Below are positions 1 to 11,381 of a stretch of DNA of 64,000 bases, in pieces. Below the pieces are notes generated by a model that worked only from the letters and a program-made list of their open reading frames with translations, was not told the DNA's origin and did no database searches. Every line of letters starts with the position of its first letter. Within the stretch, counting starts at the first letter, position 1. The position numbers were made by a program, and so were the translations under genes. Source of the DNA: Castanea sativa (lineage: Eukaryota; Streptophyta; Magnoliopsida; Fagales; Fagaceae); assembly GCF_040712315.1 (NCBI RefSeq), contig NC_134018.1, forward strand, positions 15,582,835 through 15,646,834. Direction: 5' to 3'.

Positions 1-287
1 AAGCCACTTAATTCCTTTTTTAAAGGTTTCTTCACCTCGCAACATTCCTTTCCAAATTCTAGAGCTAGGGAGTTTACTTGCATTTCTAGAAATAATTCTC
101 TACAGGGTGCAATACTTCATTCTAAGAACCTTAGCCCACGGAGCTTTATCTCCAGTATGGAACCTCCAATTTAGCTTTGCTAACAATGCTGTATTCCTAC
201 CTTTTTTCTGTTTGAAGCCCCAATCCCCCTTCTTCTTTAGATCTTGTGACCTTCTTCTAGCCCACCCAATGCATTTTCCCCTTTTCT

Positions 288-2790
288 TCAATTGATCCCC
301 CACAGGAAATTTCTATTTACTCTATCAATACCATCCAACACCTTACCAGGCAAGTTGCATTGCATAATGTAAGCTGGGATTGTTGAAGATGAGGCTTGAA
401 CCATAGCAGCTCTACCGGCCATCGAAAGAAGGTTGGCCTTCCAACCCGCAAGCTTACACTTTACTCTATCCAAGACAAATCCAAGGTCTTGACTATTATT
501 TCCTTGGTGCTTTATAGGAAAACCAAGGTTCCCCAAACACTCGGTTTGACGGAAACCAAGGAAATCACTAAAAGCCTCCCTATCATCATGATCAATATTC
601 GGAGAAAAATAAACCCTAGACTTAGAGTCACTCACTGTTTGCCTGAAGCACCTACAATAGGTATCAAGGACCTCTCTAGTGGCATTACAATTATCTACAT
701 TCGCCTTAGCAAAAAACACAAGATCATCGACGAAGAAGAGATGAGAGAAGGTAGGACCACTCCTAAATACCTTGATCAAACACCACACTTTAGCCTCGCA
801 CTTTTATTGAATGAGTTGACCTAGAAATTCCATGTAAAGGATAAAGATGTACGGAGACAGCGGATCACCCTGTCTTATGCCTCTAGATGGCCTGAAAGTT
901 TCAAGGCTCCCTCCATTAAACAAAATCGAAGTTGAAACAGAAGATATGCAACTCATTATTATCTCAATAAGGTTGTCAGGAAAATTGTATATGATCAACA
1001 TACCCCTTATGAAGCTCCATTTAAGCTTGTCGTAAGCCTTCTCTAAATCAATTTTTAGAGCCACATAACCACCTTTTCCCTTAGCTATCCCCATGGTATG
1101 AATAATCTCCTGCATAACAATTGCATTATTAGCCCCCCTCCGACCTGGAACAAAAGCTGCTTGGCAAGGAGAGATAAGATGGTCCAATAAGGGTCTGATT
1201 CTTCCAACCAAAATCTTAGACACTATCTTATAAACTGAGTAGCACAGGCTTATGGGGCGGTAACTACTAATGGATTCAGGACCTTGGGTCTTCGGAATAA
1301 GCACAATATTGGTACTGTTTAGATACTCTAGAATTTTTTTCTCTCTAAAAACATCATGCACCTCCTCACTTACCGACCTTCCCACAACAAGCTAGAATCT
1401 TTTGAAAAAACCAGCATGCAACCCGTCTGGACCGGGGGCTTTAAAACTTTTAAGGACCAAAGATCAGCTCTAATTTCCTCCTTTGTCACCATATGGTCAA
1501 TGCTACTCTTCTCTTCACATGAGAGCTTAGGCTGCCACTGTACATTATAACTAAAGTCACGGTTAGCTGCATCCTAAAATGTAGTATAGATTTTAATATA
1601 ACCTTCTCTGAAATGATTTGCAACCTCTCTTTCCTCAGTCAACCAATCCCCTGCATCATTCTTCACTACAGTGATGAAGTTACGTTTCCTGCGAGCTAGA
1701 GCAGAGACGTGATAAAAAGAAGTGCTCCTATCTCCCAAAATCATCCAATTAATTCTAGATTTAAGAGCCCAAAGGTTCCTCTCTTGCTCTAACATAACAT
1801 CCAGCTCCTTGATAAGCTAGTTCTCCAGAGCTACTAGTGAGGAAGACGGTTGGTTAGCCAAATTCCTCTGCACCCATCAAGCCAAGCCAAAACTCTTTTC
1901 TTTTTTTGGAAGATATTGTCGAACTGGTTTTTATTCCAAAGACTAGCCTTCCTAGAAAACACTTTGATTGCTTCCATAAGCTTTCTCGAGTGTTGCCATG
2001 CCTGATTGGCCACACTCGAAAACAAGGGGTCAGACAGCCAAAAGGATTGGAATATGAAAGGCCTTGCAAGGTGCAACTGTCTTCTAGGGTTCGTCTTCAT
2101 CAGAACTGGACAATGGTCTAAATGACACCTGGTTAATTGTGACACCTTAGCATCAGGATAGAGCAGACACTAGCTTGGATTCATAAAGACTCTATCAATT
2201 CTCTCCTAGATAAGACTATGGATTTCTCGTCTATTCGTCCATGTATATCTCGGTCCACTAAAGCCCATATCCACCATATTACATTTATCAAGGCATTCCT
2301 TGAACATTAGGGAATTGTTTATGCTAACCGGACTTCCCTCAAACTTATCCTCCCCTACAAGAGGCTCGTTAAAATCACCCGCAATTATCCAAGGTTTACT
2401 ATGGAGATCAGCAACTTTTGAGAGATTTTCCCACAGCACCTGCCTCTCTACAATTCTAGGACTAGCATACATAGCAGTAAAAATCCAAGAAAAGTTAGAG
2501 GGTAATACCTTAACTTCAACATGAATTTCTTTCTCTGTGCATGCAAGCTGCACCACCTCCACTCTATCTAATTTCCATAGAAGCCAAATGCCACCCGTGT
2601 ATCCAATTGGGTCAGCAACAATAACACCATCAAACGGAAGACGACTTGTAATTTCCCTTGCTCTGTCTCCCCCAACCAATGTTTCCATTACCACCAGAAT
2701 AACCGGATTATGATTCCTAGCCAACTCCCCGACATGATTCTGAAAATTGGGCTTCAGAGTGCCTATACAATTCCACACTATAGTATTCAT
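288..2790 (-). pseudogene. LINE ORF2 (endonuclease and reverse transcriptase), broken
   Basis: The endonuclease starts at 2790 (MNTIVWNC). It keeps the METLVGG and GDFNEP blocks of the APE-type nuclease, then a DHCPV-like block near 2120. The reverse transcriptase (1385-804) shows SYRPISLC, AFVPGRRGANNA, the first catalytic Asp in KIDLEKAYD, and the RQGDPLSPY block. After a break it continues at 788 with FFVDDLVFF, where FADD reads FVDD and both Asp are kept. The zinc-binding tail runs toward position 1. At least three stops or frame changes break ORF2 (near 2200, 1830-1570 and 800). Confidence 0.9.
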
Positions 2791-3034
2791 AATTTATTGA
2801 TTTTTGATGACAAGGATCAGAGCAATCAAACAGAAAAGGCAAACTCTTTGCTTCCCTCCTCCACCTCTAACCCGCATGCCATCAACTCCTTTGCCCTCTC
2901 CTTCCCTGGATGTAAAGATAGCAGCAGTTCCAACATATCCAAAATCAACTCCCTCGCCACTGTAAGGTTGCTGGATAGTAGCATTGGCTTGAGTTTATGT
3001 ACCATCTACTCCGAGTGGGGCACAAGGTCCAATT

Positions 3035-5215
3035 TTACAAAGCCCTCCATCGCACATCACTGGTGCTAGCTTCACTCTGGTCCATGGCATCACCGGTGCT
3101 AGCTTTGTTCTGATCTCCATCATACCCATTACCGGAGTCTCCACACTCTTCCCATCGAGCTTGCGTTCCCATCCCAGTACAACCAATGGCTGAAAATTGG
3201 AAGGGAACCTCAGAGCTCTTACCATCTCCATTATTACCTGGAGAAATCCAAACCGCCGTCTTGCTTATAGATTGATTACCCACTCCACCTATACCCATCT
3301 TAGATATTCTCTTTGTTGCCCTGCCTCTCATTAAGTCCTTTTTGCCCTTAACTGAAGGGCTGAAACGATACTCCAATTGCTTATCTCCCATATTAAACTC
3401 CAACTTGGTTCATGGCCCACCCTCAAAGTCCCAATGGACTCAGCCCCCCTCTCAATACCAGTCCAATTCCTTGTCTCACCCTTTGGCTCCTTCCTAAGCC
3501 CATAACTAGCTTGGCCCAAACCGTGAGATGCATGTTCCCCAGAGGTAATGAAATTACTTGTTTTCTTCTGCCCAGGCTTTTTACGTGTCAGAAGCATCCA
3601 AGGGTCGTACCTGTCCTCCATGCCATCTCCCCTGTCTTGCGTCGTACCACTACCTGTGTCAGTGCCAGCCAAGTCATGTAAACCACGCGGCAACGCTCCT
3701 TGGTACATATTCCTTTCCTCTCCATCACTCGTCAAACCACCTTCCACCAGTGACTCTGGTTTTCTAATGATGAGAGGGCATGATTCCTTTCTATGCCCAA
3801 TCCTCCCGCAAGTGAAACATAGCTTTTGAAGCCCTTCATAAACCACGAGTTGTTCAAACTTCCCTATAAGGACAATATTGATAAGTGGTTTTGTGACATC
3901 TAGTTCGCTACAAAGCCTAGCACACCTCCCTCTAGCCTCCATGGCAATATGGGAATCTATCCAGAGAACTCTCCCTATAGCTTCACTAATTTGTTTAAGA
4001 ACTTCTGTCTCATACAACTCCATAGGTAGTTTATGCAACCTAACCCAGACCGCGATGGATGACACACACGCACTAGCCGGTTTGAAGAAGGGCTCCCATG
4101 GCCTAATGGATAAAAATTGCCCCCCAATGAACCACGGTCCATTTTTAAGAACAGCATCCATGTCTTCTTTCAATGAGAACCTGACTGAATAGAAATCTTT
4201 ACCAAGATCCACACAATCCAAATACCCAGATGGTTTCCACAAAAGATTAAGCTTGCTCTGAAGAAAACTAAGTCCTATCGCTCTACCATAAAGCTTAATG
4301 ATCAGCGCATTGGACCACGGTTTCTAGATTCGAAGTTTGGTTTCTCTCGTGACTTTAACCGTTGCTAACCCCTCACGGAGCTCTTCCACCTTCTCGTCTG
4401 AGTCCGCCTCCATGTCCAACATGTTCGAGAACTCAAATGCCTTAGCATAAGCTCCTGGGATCTCACCCAAGGAAGTCAATACCGTACCCGAGGCCGTACC
4501 GGTTTGGCCACCGGTACGATATATTTCGGATATCGGTCAATACCGGTGTACCGTTTCGAGTTTACTACTATTTTATATACACACACACACCTAAATCTCT
4601 AGAATCATATTTATAAGCATATAATATTTCATTTATATTATAGTAAATATAAAAGTTTATCATAAAATATTACCTCAATTCAGAACAAATTATTCATAGT
4701 TTTAGACTTTAGTATCAATTAAAAGAAAAAAAAAACACAATATAAAAAATAGAAAACTTTGTTGTTCATTGCATACTAAGAAAATAAATAATACTAATAA
4801 GTTAATGTAAATAAGTTGACATTATGCCCTTACAAAAATTCAAAAATTACAAAACTAAAAAAAAAAAAGTTTTTTTCTGTACCGGCCGGTATGTCCGATA
4901 TCGGCCGGTATTGCCCGAAATTGGCCGGTATGGGCGGTAGCGTACCGGCACGGCCTGTATTTTTTCCGGTATAAAATAGAAGTGTATCGGTACCGGTGCA
5001 ATGGCCGGTATGGTATGTACCGGCCACCCTGATCTCACCCACCAATTTGTCTTTGAATGATTTCTTAGCAACCCCCCAAGGGCTCTAGCCTCCCTGTGAC
5101 TGTCCACTCTCGCTTAAGCCATCATTAAACCCAGCATAATGTCCTTTCTTAACCTTCTTCTTGCTCCTAAAGAGCTCAGCTTCTTCTTCTCTTGATAGCT
5201 CTCAGTTTTTTGTCA
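3035..5215 (-). pseudogene. LINE ORF1 (gag-like, DUF4283-type domain and zinc knuckle), broken
   Basis: The longest open stretch (4242-3331, 303 residues) has a DUF4283-like fold, with blocks such as GPWFIGGQFLSIRPWEP and VWVRLHKLPMELYE, then a CX2CX4HX4C knuckle (CFTCGRIGHRKESC). In L1 elements this protein binds the element RNA. The N-terminal part continues upstream past a nonsense codon (near 4325) and across the insertion at 4470-5030. With one copy of the 11-bp duplication removed, the reading frame runs on as VGEIPGAYAKAF. A frame change near 3340-3400 moves the C-terminal tail into another frame (3403-3035). Confidence 0.88.
4470..5030. mobile_element. Non-autonomous DNA transposon in LINE ORF1 (561 bp, 11-bp TSD)
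   Basis: The segment is flanked by an exact 11-bp direct repeat, gatctcaccca (4459-4469 and 5031-5041). Its outer parts are rich in short CCGGTA/TACCGG motifs in both orientations; the core is AT-rich with poly-A runs. The ends read aggaagtcaa and ..ggccaccct and share only AGG as an inverted terminus, so terminal repeats are weak. An 11-bp duplication fits a Mutator-like element. No transposase is encoded. Confidence 0.78.
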
Positions 5216-5430
5216 TAGCTCACCCCTGTTTGTAGAATAGTTCCTAATTTGAATATTTCACTAGTTGAATATTAAACCTAAATTTATTCCTTCCTATTTT
5301 TTCTAATTTGAAAGAATAAAAATTTGAGATTTTGAAGAAAAAAAAGAAAAGAATAACGGTTCTCTTTTAATTATTCCATTTTCTCCAACTAAACTCGCAA
5401 ATAATAAGATAATGAACTTCCCATTCTTTT
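5216..5430. other. Intergenic: LINE 5' edge to F-box gene
   Basis: AT-rich DNA between the LINE 5' end and the F-box gene. It probably contains the F-box promoter, but I cannot name a convincing TATA box. Confidence 0.4.
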
Positions 5431-5535
5431 TTGAAACTCTGGAATGAACATTTCATTCCATTCCACACAGTCTTTACTTTTTCTCTAAACCCTAAACCCC
5501 TTTTCTATCTTTCTTTCTCTTTGAAGGGAGTAGCA

Positions 5536-6804
5536 ATGTCTGACAACTTACCTGAAGTTTCGAAATCCATCACCGAAGAAGCATTGTGGGACTCTCTTCC
5601 TCATGAAATCCTAACCAACGTTTTCCTACGCCTACCCATCAAATCCATCATCACTTGCACCTGTGTCTCCAAAACATGGAAATCCCTCATCCAAAACCCC
5701 TCTTTCATTTCCACTCATCTTCACCACTCCTCCAACAACGACCTCCTCCTCTTCAGACTCTGCCCTAAGCCTCTCGCCAAGGCAGTCAAACAACTGGAAC
5801 GAATCGGAGACGAAAAAGAATTCTACGCTTTACATTGGGACGACAACACCAATTTCCATCAATACACCAGCTTTGACGACTTCCCTTTCCATGGCCAAAG
5901 TGCTACTGGAGTATTCCGCGTGGTTGGTACTTGTAATGGCTTGATTTGCCTAGCCGATGATTTAAACACTTACGCTTATAATTTCATTCTCTGGAACCCT
6001 TGTGTTAAAAAATACGTGCGACTTCCTACCCCCAATTTCTCCTTCATGACTACCGGTCCCTTCACAGCGGCTGTTGGGTTTGGGTTTGATTCCAAAACCA
6101 ATGACTATAAGGTCGTGAGGTTTGTCACTCCTGAGGATGGGGACTTCGAAGAGGGTGAATCTCCACCCAAGGTTGAGGTCTACTCACTTGCCACTGGGAA
6201 ATGGAGAGTGGTTACTGCTCAATGTCCCAAATGTGCTGTTCGTGATACAATGTTGGTCTGCCTACGCCTACAGGCTTTTGTCAATGGGGCTTTGCATTTG
6301 GTTTGTTACAAGACAACTCCAGAAATCAGATTTCTCCACTTTGTTTTGGTGTTCGATTTGGAGGATGAGGTCTTCCGTGAGATACCACTGCCTAAGCATT
6401 CCGATATGTTCTATTGGAAGTGGGTATCTATTTTGGCATATGGGAATTCCATTGCCGTGATCAAACCTGGGTATTCTGTTGACACTCTCGATATATGGGT
6501 GTTGAAAAACTATGCGGATGCATCATCATGGACCAAAATTATAAGTTTGGATGCTCAAGCGCCCCCACAGGACATACCAAGGCCACCTTCAGGTTTTTAC
6601 AGAGTGAAAATACCTAGCCTAAAAGCTTTTAGAAAGAGTGGTGAGGCTATATTGGAAACATATAAAAAACAGCTCGTCTCACGGAACCTTGAGACCCAAG
6701 ATGTTAAAGATCTTGGGATTACTGGATCTAAGTATAGTTTTGTTGATCCTTACATTGAGAGTCTAGTTTTGCTAGACAAACTTGACCTTGCAGTTACTTA
6801 CTAA
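5536..6804 (+). CDS. F-box protein with F-box-associated (FBA, kelch-type) domain
   Basis: Single-exon gene, 422 residues from the ATG at 5536 (MSDNLPEVSKS). An upstream in-frame ATG at 5431 would add 35 residues, but that stretch reads like a 5' leader, and the paralogue at 17947 conserves the 5536 start with the same leader (gaaggtagtagcaatg). The F-box is at about residues 15-60 (LPHEILTNVFLRLPIKSI, then CVSKTWKSLIQNPSF). The rest is FBA-like: GTCNGLICL, FILWNPCVKKYVRLP, VGFGFDSKTNDYKVVRF, VEVYSLATGKWR. Proteins of this class bind SKP1 through the F-box and bring targets to an SCF ubiquitin ligase; the target cannot be predicted. It resembles the large plant family that includes Arabidopsis CPR1. 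No break is seen. It is the intact member of a duplicated pair. Confidence 0.9.
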   Translation: MSDNLPEVSKSITEEALWDSLPHEILTNVFLRLPIKSIITCTCVSKTWKSLIQNPSFISTHLHHSSNNDLLLFRLCPKPLAKAVKQLERIGDEKEFYALHWDDNTNFHQYTSFDDFPFHGQSATGVFRVVGTCNGLICLADDLNTYAYNFILWNPCVKKYVRLPTPNFSFMTTGPFTAAVGFGFDSKTNDYKVVRFVTPEDGDFEEGESPPKVEVYSLATGKWRVVTAQCPKCAVRDTMLVCLRLQAFVNGALHLVCYKTTPEIRFLHFVLVFDLEDEVFREIPLPKHSDMFYWKWVSILAYGNSIAVIKPGYSVDTLDIWVLKNYADASSWTKIISLDAQAPPQDIPRPPSGFYRVKIPSLKAFRKSGEAILETYKKQLVSRNLETQDVKDLGITGSKYSFVDPYIESLVLLDKLDLAVTY

Positions 6805-9120
6805 GGGAAAGAAAGAGGACCAACAAGAGGCAAGGTGCATTTTATTTTCATGGTTTTCCGTTTTGTTCTTCATATACTTGGCATTCATTATAAGTTAGAT
6901 ATGATTTTAAATACTATAAATTCTTATTGTTGATTGATTACCTTAATTGAGTGGATTTATGTTTAGGATAGATAGCTTATCAAGGTTTTGCTTGCTGTCA
7001 ATAGCGTGTATACTCAACTATCAAAAAAGAAAGTGGTTTGTGTTGGTTATCAACTTTTAGCATGTTTATCTATCAAGTGGTTGAAAATAAATGGACACTG
7101 TGAATTTCATGCTTCCTGCCACTAATAATTTACATTTTATAGATAGATTTACTCAACTTTTTCTTTCTCGATAATGTTATGATGACCTCTTTTAATTTCA
7201 TGTTTTCAAACTTGCACTAAATGTTCTTCATGGTCTCCTTGGATTATTAGAAGAATTTCTTAATATGTCAATTGTGATCTTATTATGCTAAAGTTATTGC
7301 GATGCCGAGAGTTTTGTGGCTCAATTGGTTGGCTCCTCCTGGTATGTTCAAATTTCTCCTCCCCCGTTGTAACTATTGAATTATCAAAAAAAAAAAAAAA
7401 AAAAGATAAGATATTGCTTGTACATTTTAAATCTTCTATCGCCTCATATGCCTATCTTCTTTCTGAAAAAGATACCCATATAACAATTTTCATGAACAAA
7501 GCAGCTCAGCAATGGTTATTGTTTGCTTTGGGTGGTTAAGAATTGGAAAGGACTTGTTTTTAAACCTCATTTTGAAAATGTGTTTATGGACAAATCAATC
7601 CTTGGTTCATAAGAGTGGTCTTTTACTGTAGCAATGAGATGTCTGATACATATTAAAAGAAATCAATGAGATCTTTGATAATTTGTGATTGATGCTTGGC
7701 AAGAGATAGTGGTTCAGTTTGTGGTTTTTGGATATTTATGGAGCATGCTAACTTTTGCATCTAGTTTCTTTCACTATTCCTCCATTTAGGTGGTTGTGCC
7801 TCTACTTTGTAACTTTTCTTGTTTTGGAAGCAGCAATAGGCTGTAGTCATGCGAAACAAACTTTTTTTATTTAGACATCCCTCTCATCCACACCAACCTG
7901 GTGATGTTGAAATTCAATCCTGAAGCAATTTACCAAAAGGCTAAGCTAGCACCTTTTTCTTTGTGATATGTATTGCTGAAATTTACTTTCATCTTAAAAT
8001 AAGTTAATGTTCTGTTTTTTTCTTTTTTCTTTTTTCTTTTTATAGACAAGTTAATGTTCTTACTTTGTTCTTTTGGCCAAGGTTATGTTTCAGAGGAGGG
8101 TTAAATATTTCTGTTAAACAATCGAAGAATGAGAACATTGGTGGTATGAATAAAAAGAGTACAAGGGTGATCAATTATTGTTGAGCAATGGATAACAGCC
8201 TGCACATAAGACGCATTGAACACTTAGGGATGTATTTCAATTGTAAAAAAAAAACCCTTAACTAACAAAGAAGAATGTATTTATGAGAGCGTGTTGAAGG
8301 ATGATAGCTACACTCGACTCAAACATGTGTCTTGTGGTTGTCTACTTGGCTTTGGTTTTACTTTGAAAATTTTCTTTTGGTTGTGCAATATTTCTATTCT
8401 CTTATTTTCTTTGGTAGCACAGTGTCTTCTCTTTACGATTGTCCTATGTTAAGTAGCAAAATATCTTCTTACTATATATGGCCTGGTAACCTGCTTAGAA
8501 CATTTACCTATGCCCCCCATTCACTTTGGTCCTCACGTTCATTTGGTAAAGGGTTGGATTATTTCTTTATTTTTACATTTTGAAAAACCACAAATCTCAG
8601 TGTAGGTTTTTCTCCATAATGTTACAAAATTGATTAGTATATTTTTATCTTCTTTTGGTATTAAATCACAAAAACGAATGCACTTACAGTTTTTAAATTC
8701 TTGCAGGACTTTGTGCAATCATGGATGCTGATGAGCTGTACATAACAGACTTCAACTCAGTGAAAAAAGAGAGTTAACAAAGTCTTTTGATGGTGTGTAG
8801 TTATTTAGTGTTGGCATTAGTTTGTTATGTCAAAATAGATTGTAGTTAGAACTTTAAAGGAGTTTATTTTGTTAAATTAACTTGGGCTACACCACTCTTA
8901 TGTTAGTATTTCTGGATGATTTGAAGTTTGGTTTCTGTGCATTTACAAAAATGATTAAGCACTATATTGTATGCCATGCTTGCATTATGTGTTTGTTAAA
9001 TTTCTCCTTGCTTTACATCTATCCAATTGGTGTAAAGGTATCTATGGAAAAATTCTACAAATCTGTCTTTTAATCTTAGGATGTGTACATTTATGATGAT
9101 AGGAATGAGTGATGCATATT
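6805..9120 (+). repeat. F-box gene 3' flank, duplicated at 19200-24540
   Basis: No convincing protein is encoded. The sequence is collinear with the flank of the F-box pseudogene, for example the start (ggcattcattataagttag), the block at 7795-7910 (gcagcaataggctgtagtcat) and the block at 8880-9075. A stretch at 8706-8776 after ttcttgcag encodes a short open reading frame ending in TAA and recurs near 21575 and 24108. It could be a 3' exon or untranslated exon of the F-box transcript, but this is unproven. Confidence 0.7.
7301..7407 (+). mobile_element. tRNA-derived SINE with poly-A tail
   Basis: A short insertion with a Pol III A-box-like start (gtggctcaattggttggc), a B-box-like sequence (ggtatgttcaaatttc) and a 20-bp A tail. 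It is bounded by near-identical 10-bp repeats, aagttattgc (7291-7300) and aagatattgc (7408-7417). The paralogous flank near 19700 (gctaaagatattgcttgtac) lacks it, which gives an empty site. Confidence 0.82.
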
Positions 9121-9762
9121 GCCGCTGAGTTTGTCTAGTTTTGTATGTTGTGCAGTCAATACACAATCAAGTAAATAATGCGTCTGCCTTGTTAGTTGTA
9201 AACCATCTGATGCCTACTGCAGGCTGTGTGTTGTCTGATATTGTTTGTTTTGCTGCTTCGGGGTCCAATGTAGTGAGTTGCCTGTGCTACTATATTTGCT
9301 TGCTGCTGTTGTGTTAGTTGGCCTGTTGCCTGTTATGCTTGCTTCATCTGTGTGTTGGTCAACTGCCTGTAGTGCAGTCTGCTGCCTCTGTTGTTCTATG
9401 TATTGTTGTATTTTATCTTATTTGCTATTTAGCAGTGTTAACAGATCCTGAGATTTGAGTACTAGGATAGGTAATTGCATGTAATCTGTTTGGCTGATGC
9501 ATATCAAGAGTGCATGTCATCAGTTAGTTATTGGTCCATCTTCATAACTAGCCAAATTAGAGGTTATTGGTGATAGCATACTGTTAGATGCTAGCTTGTT
9601 GTTAGTTAGGGAAGTGGTTTGGGCAAATCTTGACTTGTACTCAACTAGCCTTAGTATATAGAGGTTTTATCATTATAAGGAATCATGAGATGAAAAATAC
9701 TTGTTCGTAGTCTCTTTAATCTCTCTTTTCTGTCAATTCTCACTCTCTTTCTAGAGGCCTTG
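9121..9762. other. T-rich sequence, possible LTR remnant
   Basis: No gene seen. 9240-9420 is rich in tgcctgt/ctgctg motifs. 9580-9762 looks like part of a Copia-type LTR or leader (tagcttgttgttagttagg, then a TATA-like tagtatatagagg and pyrimidine-rich ctctctttc), but no matching second LTR or duplication was found. The F-box flank similarity ends just before it and a receptor-kinase flank copy starts just after it. Confidence 0.35.
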
Positions 9763-10900
9763 CTACCTTGAATCTGTCACTTAACTATTTCATTTGCACA
9801 CACAATCAGGTTCTTAATACTAACATCCATGGCAAGGCTGTCGTGAAGCAATCAACTGTGATCAGTTTAAAAAATTTGAAATGTTTTAATGTTCATAAAG
9901 ACACTAGGATTTTCTTATTTAGTTCAGCAGGGTATGTGCATTTATCCATGATTCTCTTTTTGTACTCTCCTTGCTTTGACTTGTGCTCTCCAAAAATTTA
10001 TAGTCTTCTAAGCTATTCCGGAGGAGTTGGGAAAACCACTTGCTATGACTGAGAATTTCATTCTAAAAAGTTTCTTCACCCTTACAAACTAACATCAATG
10101 GTAAGTTTACGTGACCTAGCTTTTTCTTTAATGCTCAGTAAGAACTTGATATTTCTGAACAGAACAAAAGCCCCCGAAGTCCCCCCTTCATACTACCACA
10201 ATAATATTGTGTGAGAAAAAGTTGTAAGCAACAAACGATCGTAGCCATACCAAATAGAGGTAATTCTGTAACTTTTTTCTTGATTTCAAGTCCTACTTAT
10301 GGTTGATTACCTGTTTCAATTAATTACTCAGGAAATAATTTCTGTAATAAAACCACTCAAAGAGGATGGTTACAGCTCTTCTTCTTCTCTTCCAAGGTGT
10401 GAACCAGACCAAATAATTTAAATCCCTAGTACTGTGACTGTTGTTCCTAAATCTACTATTTCCTAGGTGCTACACTTTAGGTTTCTCAAATTAAATCAAC
10501 CACATAGTTGATTGACCAATGACTTACATGGTTGAATTTATTCTCCTTTTAAATTAAAAAAAAAATGACATTATTTATTTTGCATTGATCATATAACTAT
10601 ATGCTTGAATTTAATTTGAAAACCTGAGGTACAATCTCCAAGTGTCTCTGGTTTTATTTTTTTTACTCATAAAAATGGCATCTGTCTATGCCTTGGGCCT
10701 TTTCTGGGAGTAGACTGTCTGTTGTGGCCCTATGGCCCCCCTTCAAATCAGTCAATGTATATTTCCTTGATGCTGAAATAGAAGAAGAAAGAGAAGGTAT
10801 ACTAAAAGCTTTAAATGTAGGACTTGACAGACATCAACATGCAATGACAAATGGTAAATTTTGGTTTCTCTAGTTCAACAATATAATTGTTTATTTAAAA
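9763..10900. repeat. Copy of distal upstream flank of the S-domain kinase genes
   Basis: Similar to 44520-45290 and in part 51500-51700. Shared blocks include gctaccttgaa, atcaggttct..aacat, gatcagtttaaaaa and, at 10685-10840, a block matching 45025-45215 (ccttggcc, gtaggact and tagtcatcaacatg). The block at 10688-10873 is open for 61 residues but its frame is not conserved in the other copy, so I do not call it a gene. Confidence 0.65.
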
Positions 10901-11034
10901 CTTAGGTAACAAGATGAACGATTGAGGTGAATTCTAAACTATCACCAGCTTCCAATTGAAATCTAAATTTGTATGCATGGGTACTTTTTTTGTTTTATTA
11001 TTCAATATTCAAATCCAACTTTCCCTATCATCAC

Positions 11035-11067
<33 letters not shown>

Positions 11068-11118
11068 AAATTTAAAATAAAAGCCCATTGGGTTCTGTAT
11101 CAAATGATAACGGGCACC

Positions 11119-11275
11119 ATCGCACACCCTTGTGTGCGATGGTTACTCCACAAGTATAAGTACTTGTTGGGTGCGGGGAGCAAGAGCTGGGGTTCAAGTA
11201 TCCAGGAAGGAGCTTCACATATATATACACTTAGATTAGGCTAGAGTAGAATTCTATCTTGTATAAATAAATAAA
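11119..11275 (+). mobile_element. tRNA-derived SINE, family A, copy 1
   Basis: Bounded by an exact 17-bp direct repeat, aaatgataacgggcacc (11102-11118 and 11276-11292). The body has a B-box-like ggggttcaagtatcc and ends in an A-rich tail (gtataaataaataaaaaa). The same family recurs at 55217 (+) and 48749-48954 (-). Confidence 0.88.
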
Positions 11276-11381
11276 AAATGATAACGGGCACCTTATAATA
11301 ACCATCATCAAATGTAGCACATTTAATGTAGCCATCACAATAGACAACTTCCATAATCATGATAATGCTTAGCAATGTGCA

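Larger units (their letters stand above)
1..5215 (-). mobile_element. L1-type LINE retrotransposon, decayed, 3' end beyond the window
   Basis: Minus-strand pieces fall in the order expected for a plant L1: gag-like ORF1 with a CCHC knuckle (about 5215-3035), endonuclease (2790-2206), connecting region (2145-1574), reverse transcriptase (1385-288) and the start of the zinc-binding C-terminus at the window edge. Stops and frame changes separate the pieces, so it is inactive. ORF1 is split by an inserted element at 4470-5030. The 5' boundary near 5215 is approximate. The 3' end, poly-A and target-site duplication are outside the window. Confidence 0.93.

Noticed and set aside
9768..10052. Open frame ending in SGGVGKTTCYD, resembling an NB-ARC P-loop
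   Set aside because: The rest of the frame has no NLR motifs, a stop follows at once, and the region is a noncoding kinase-flank copy. Probably chance.
10688..10873. 61-codon open frame conserved in part at 45028-45200
   Set aside because: The DNA is similar between copies but the reading frame is not kept, so it reads as shared flank and not a gene.
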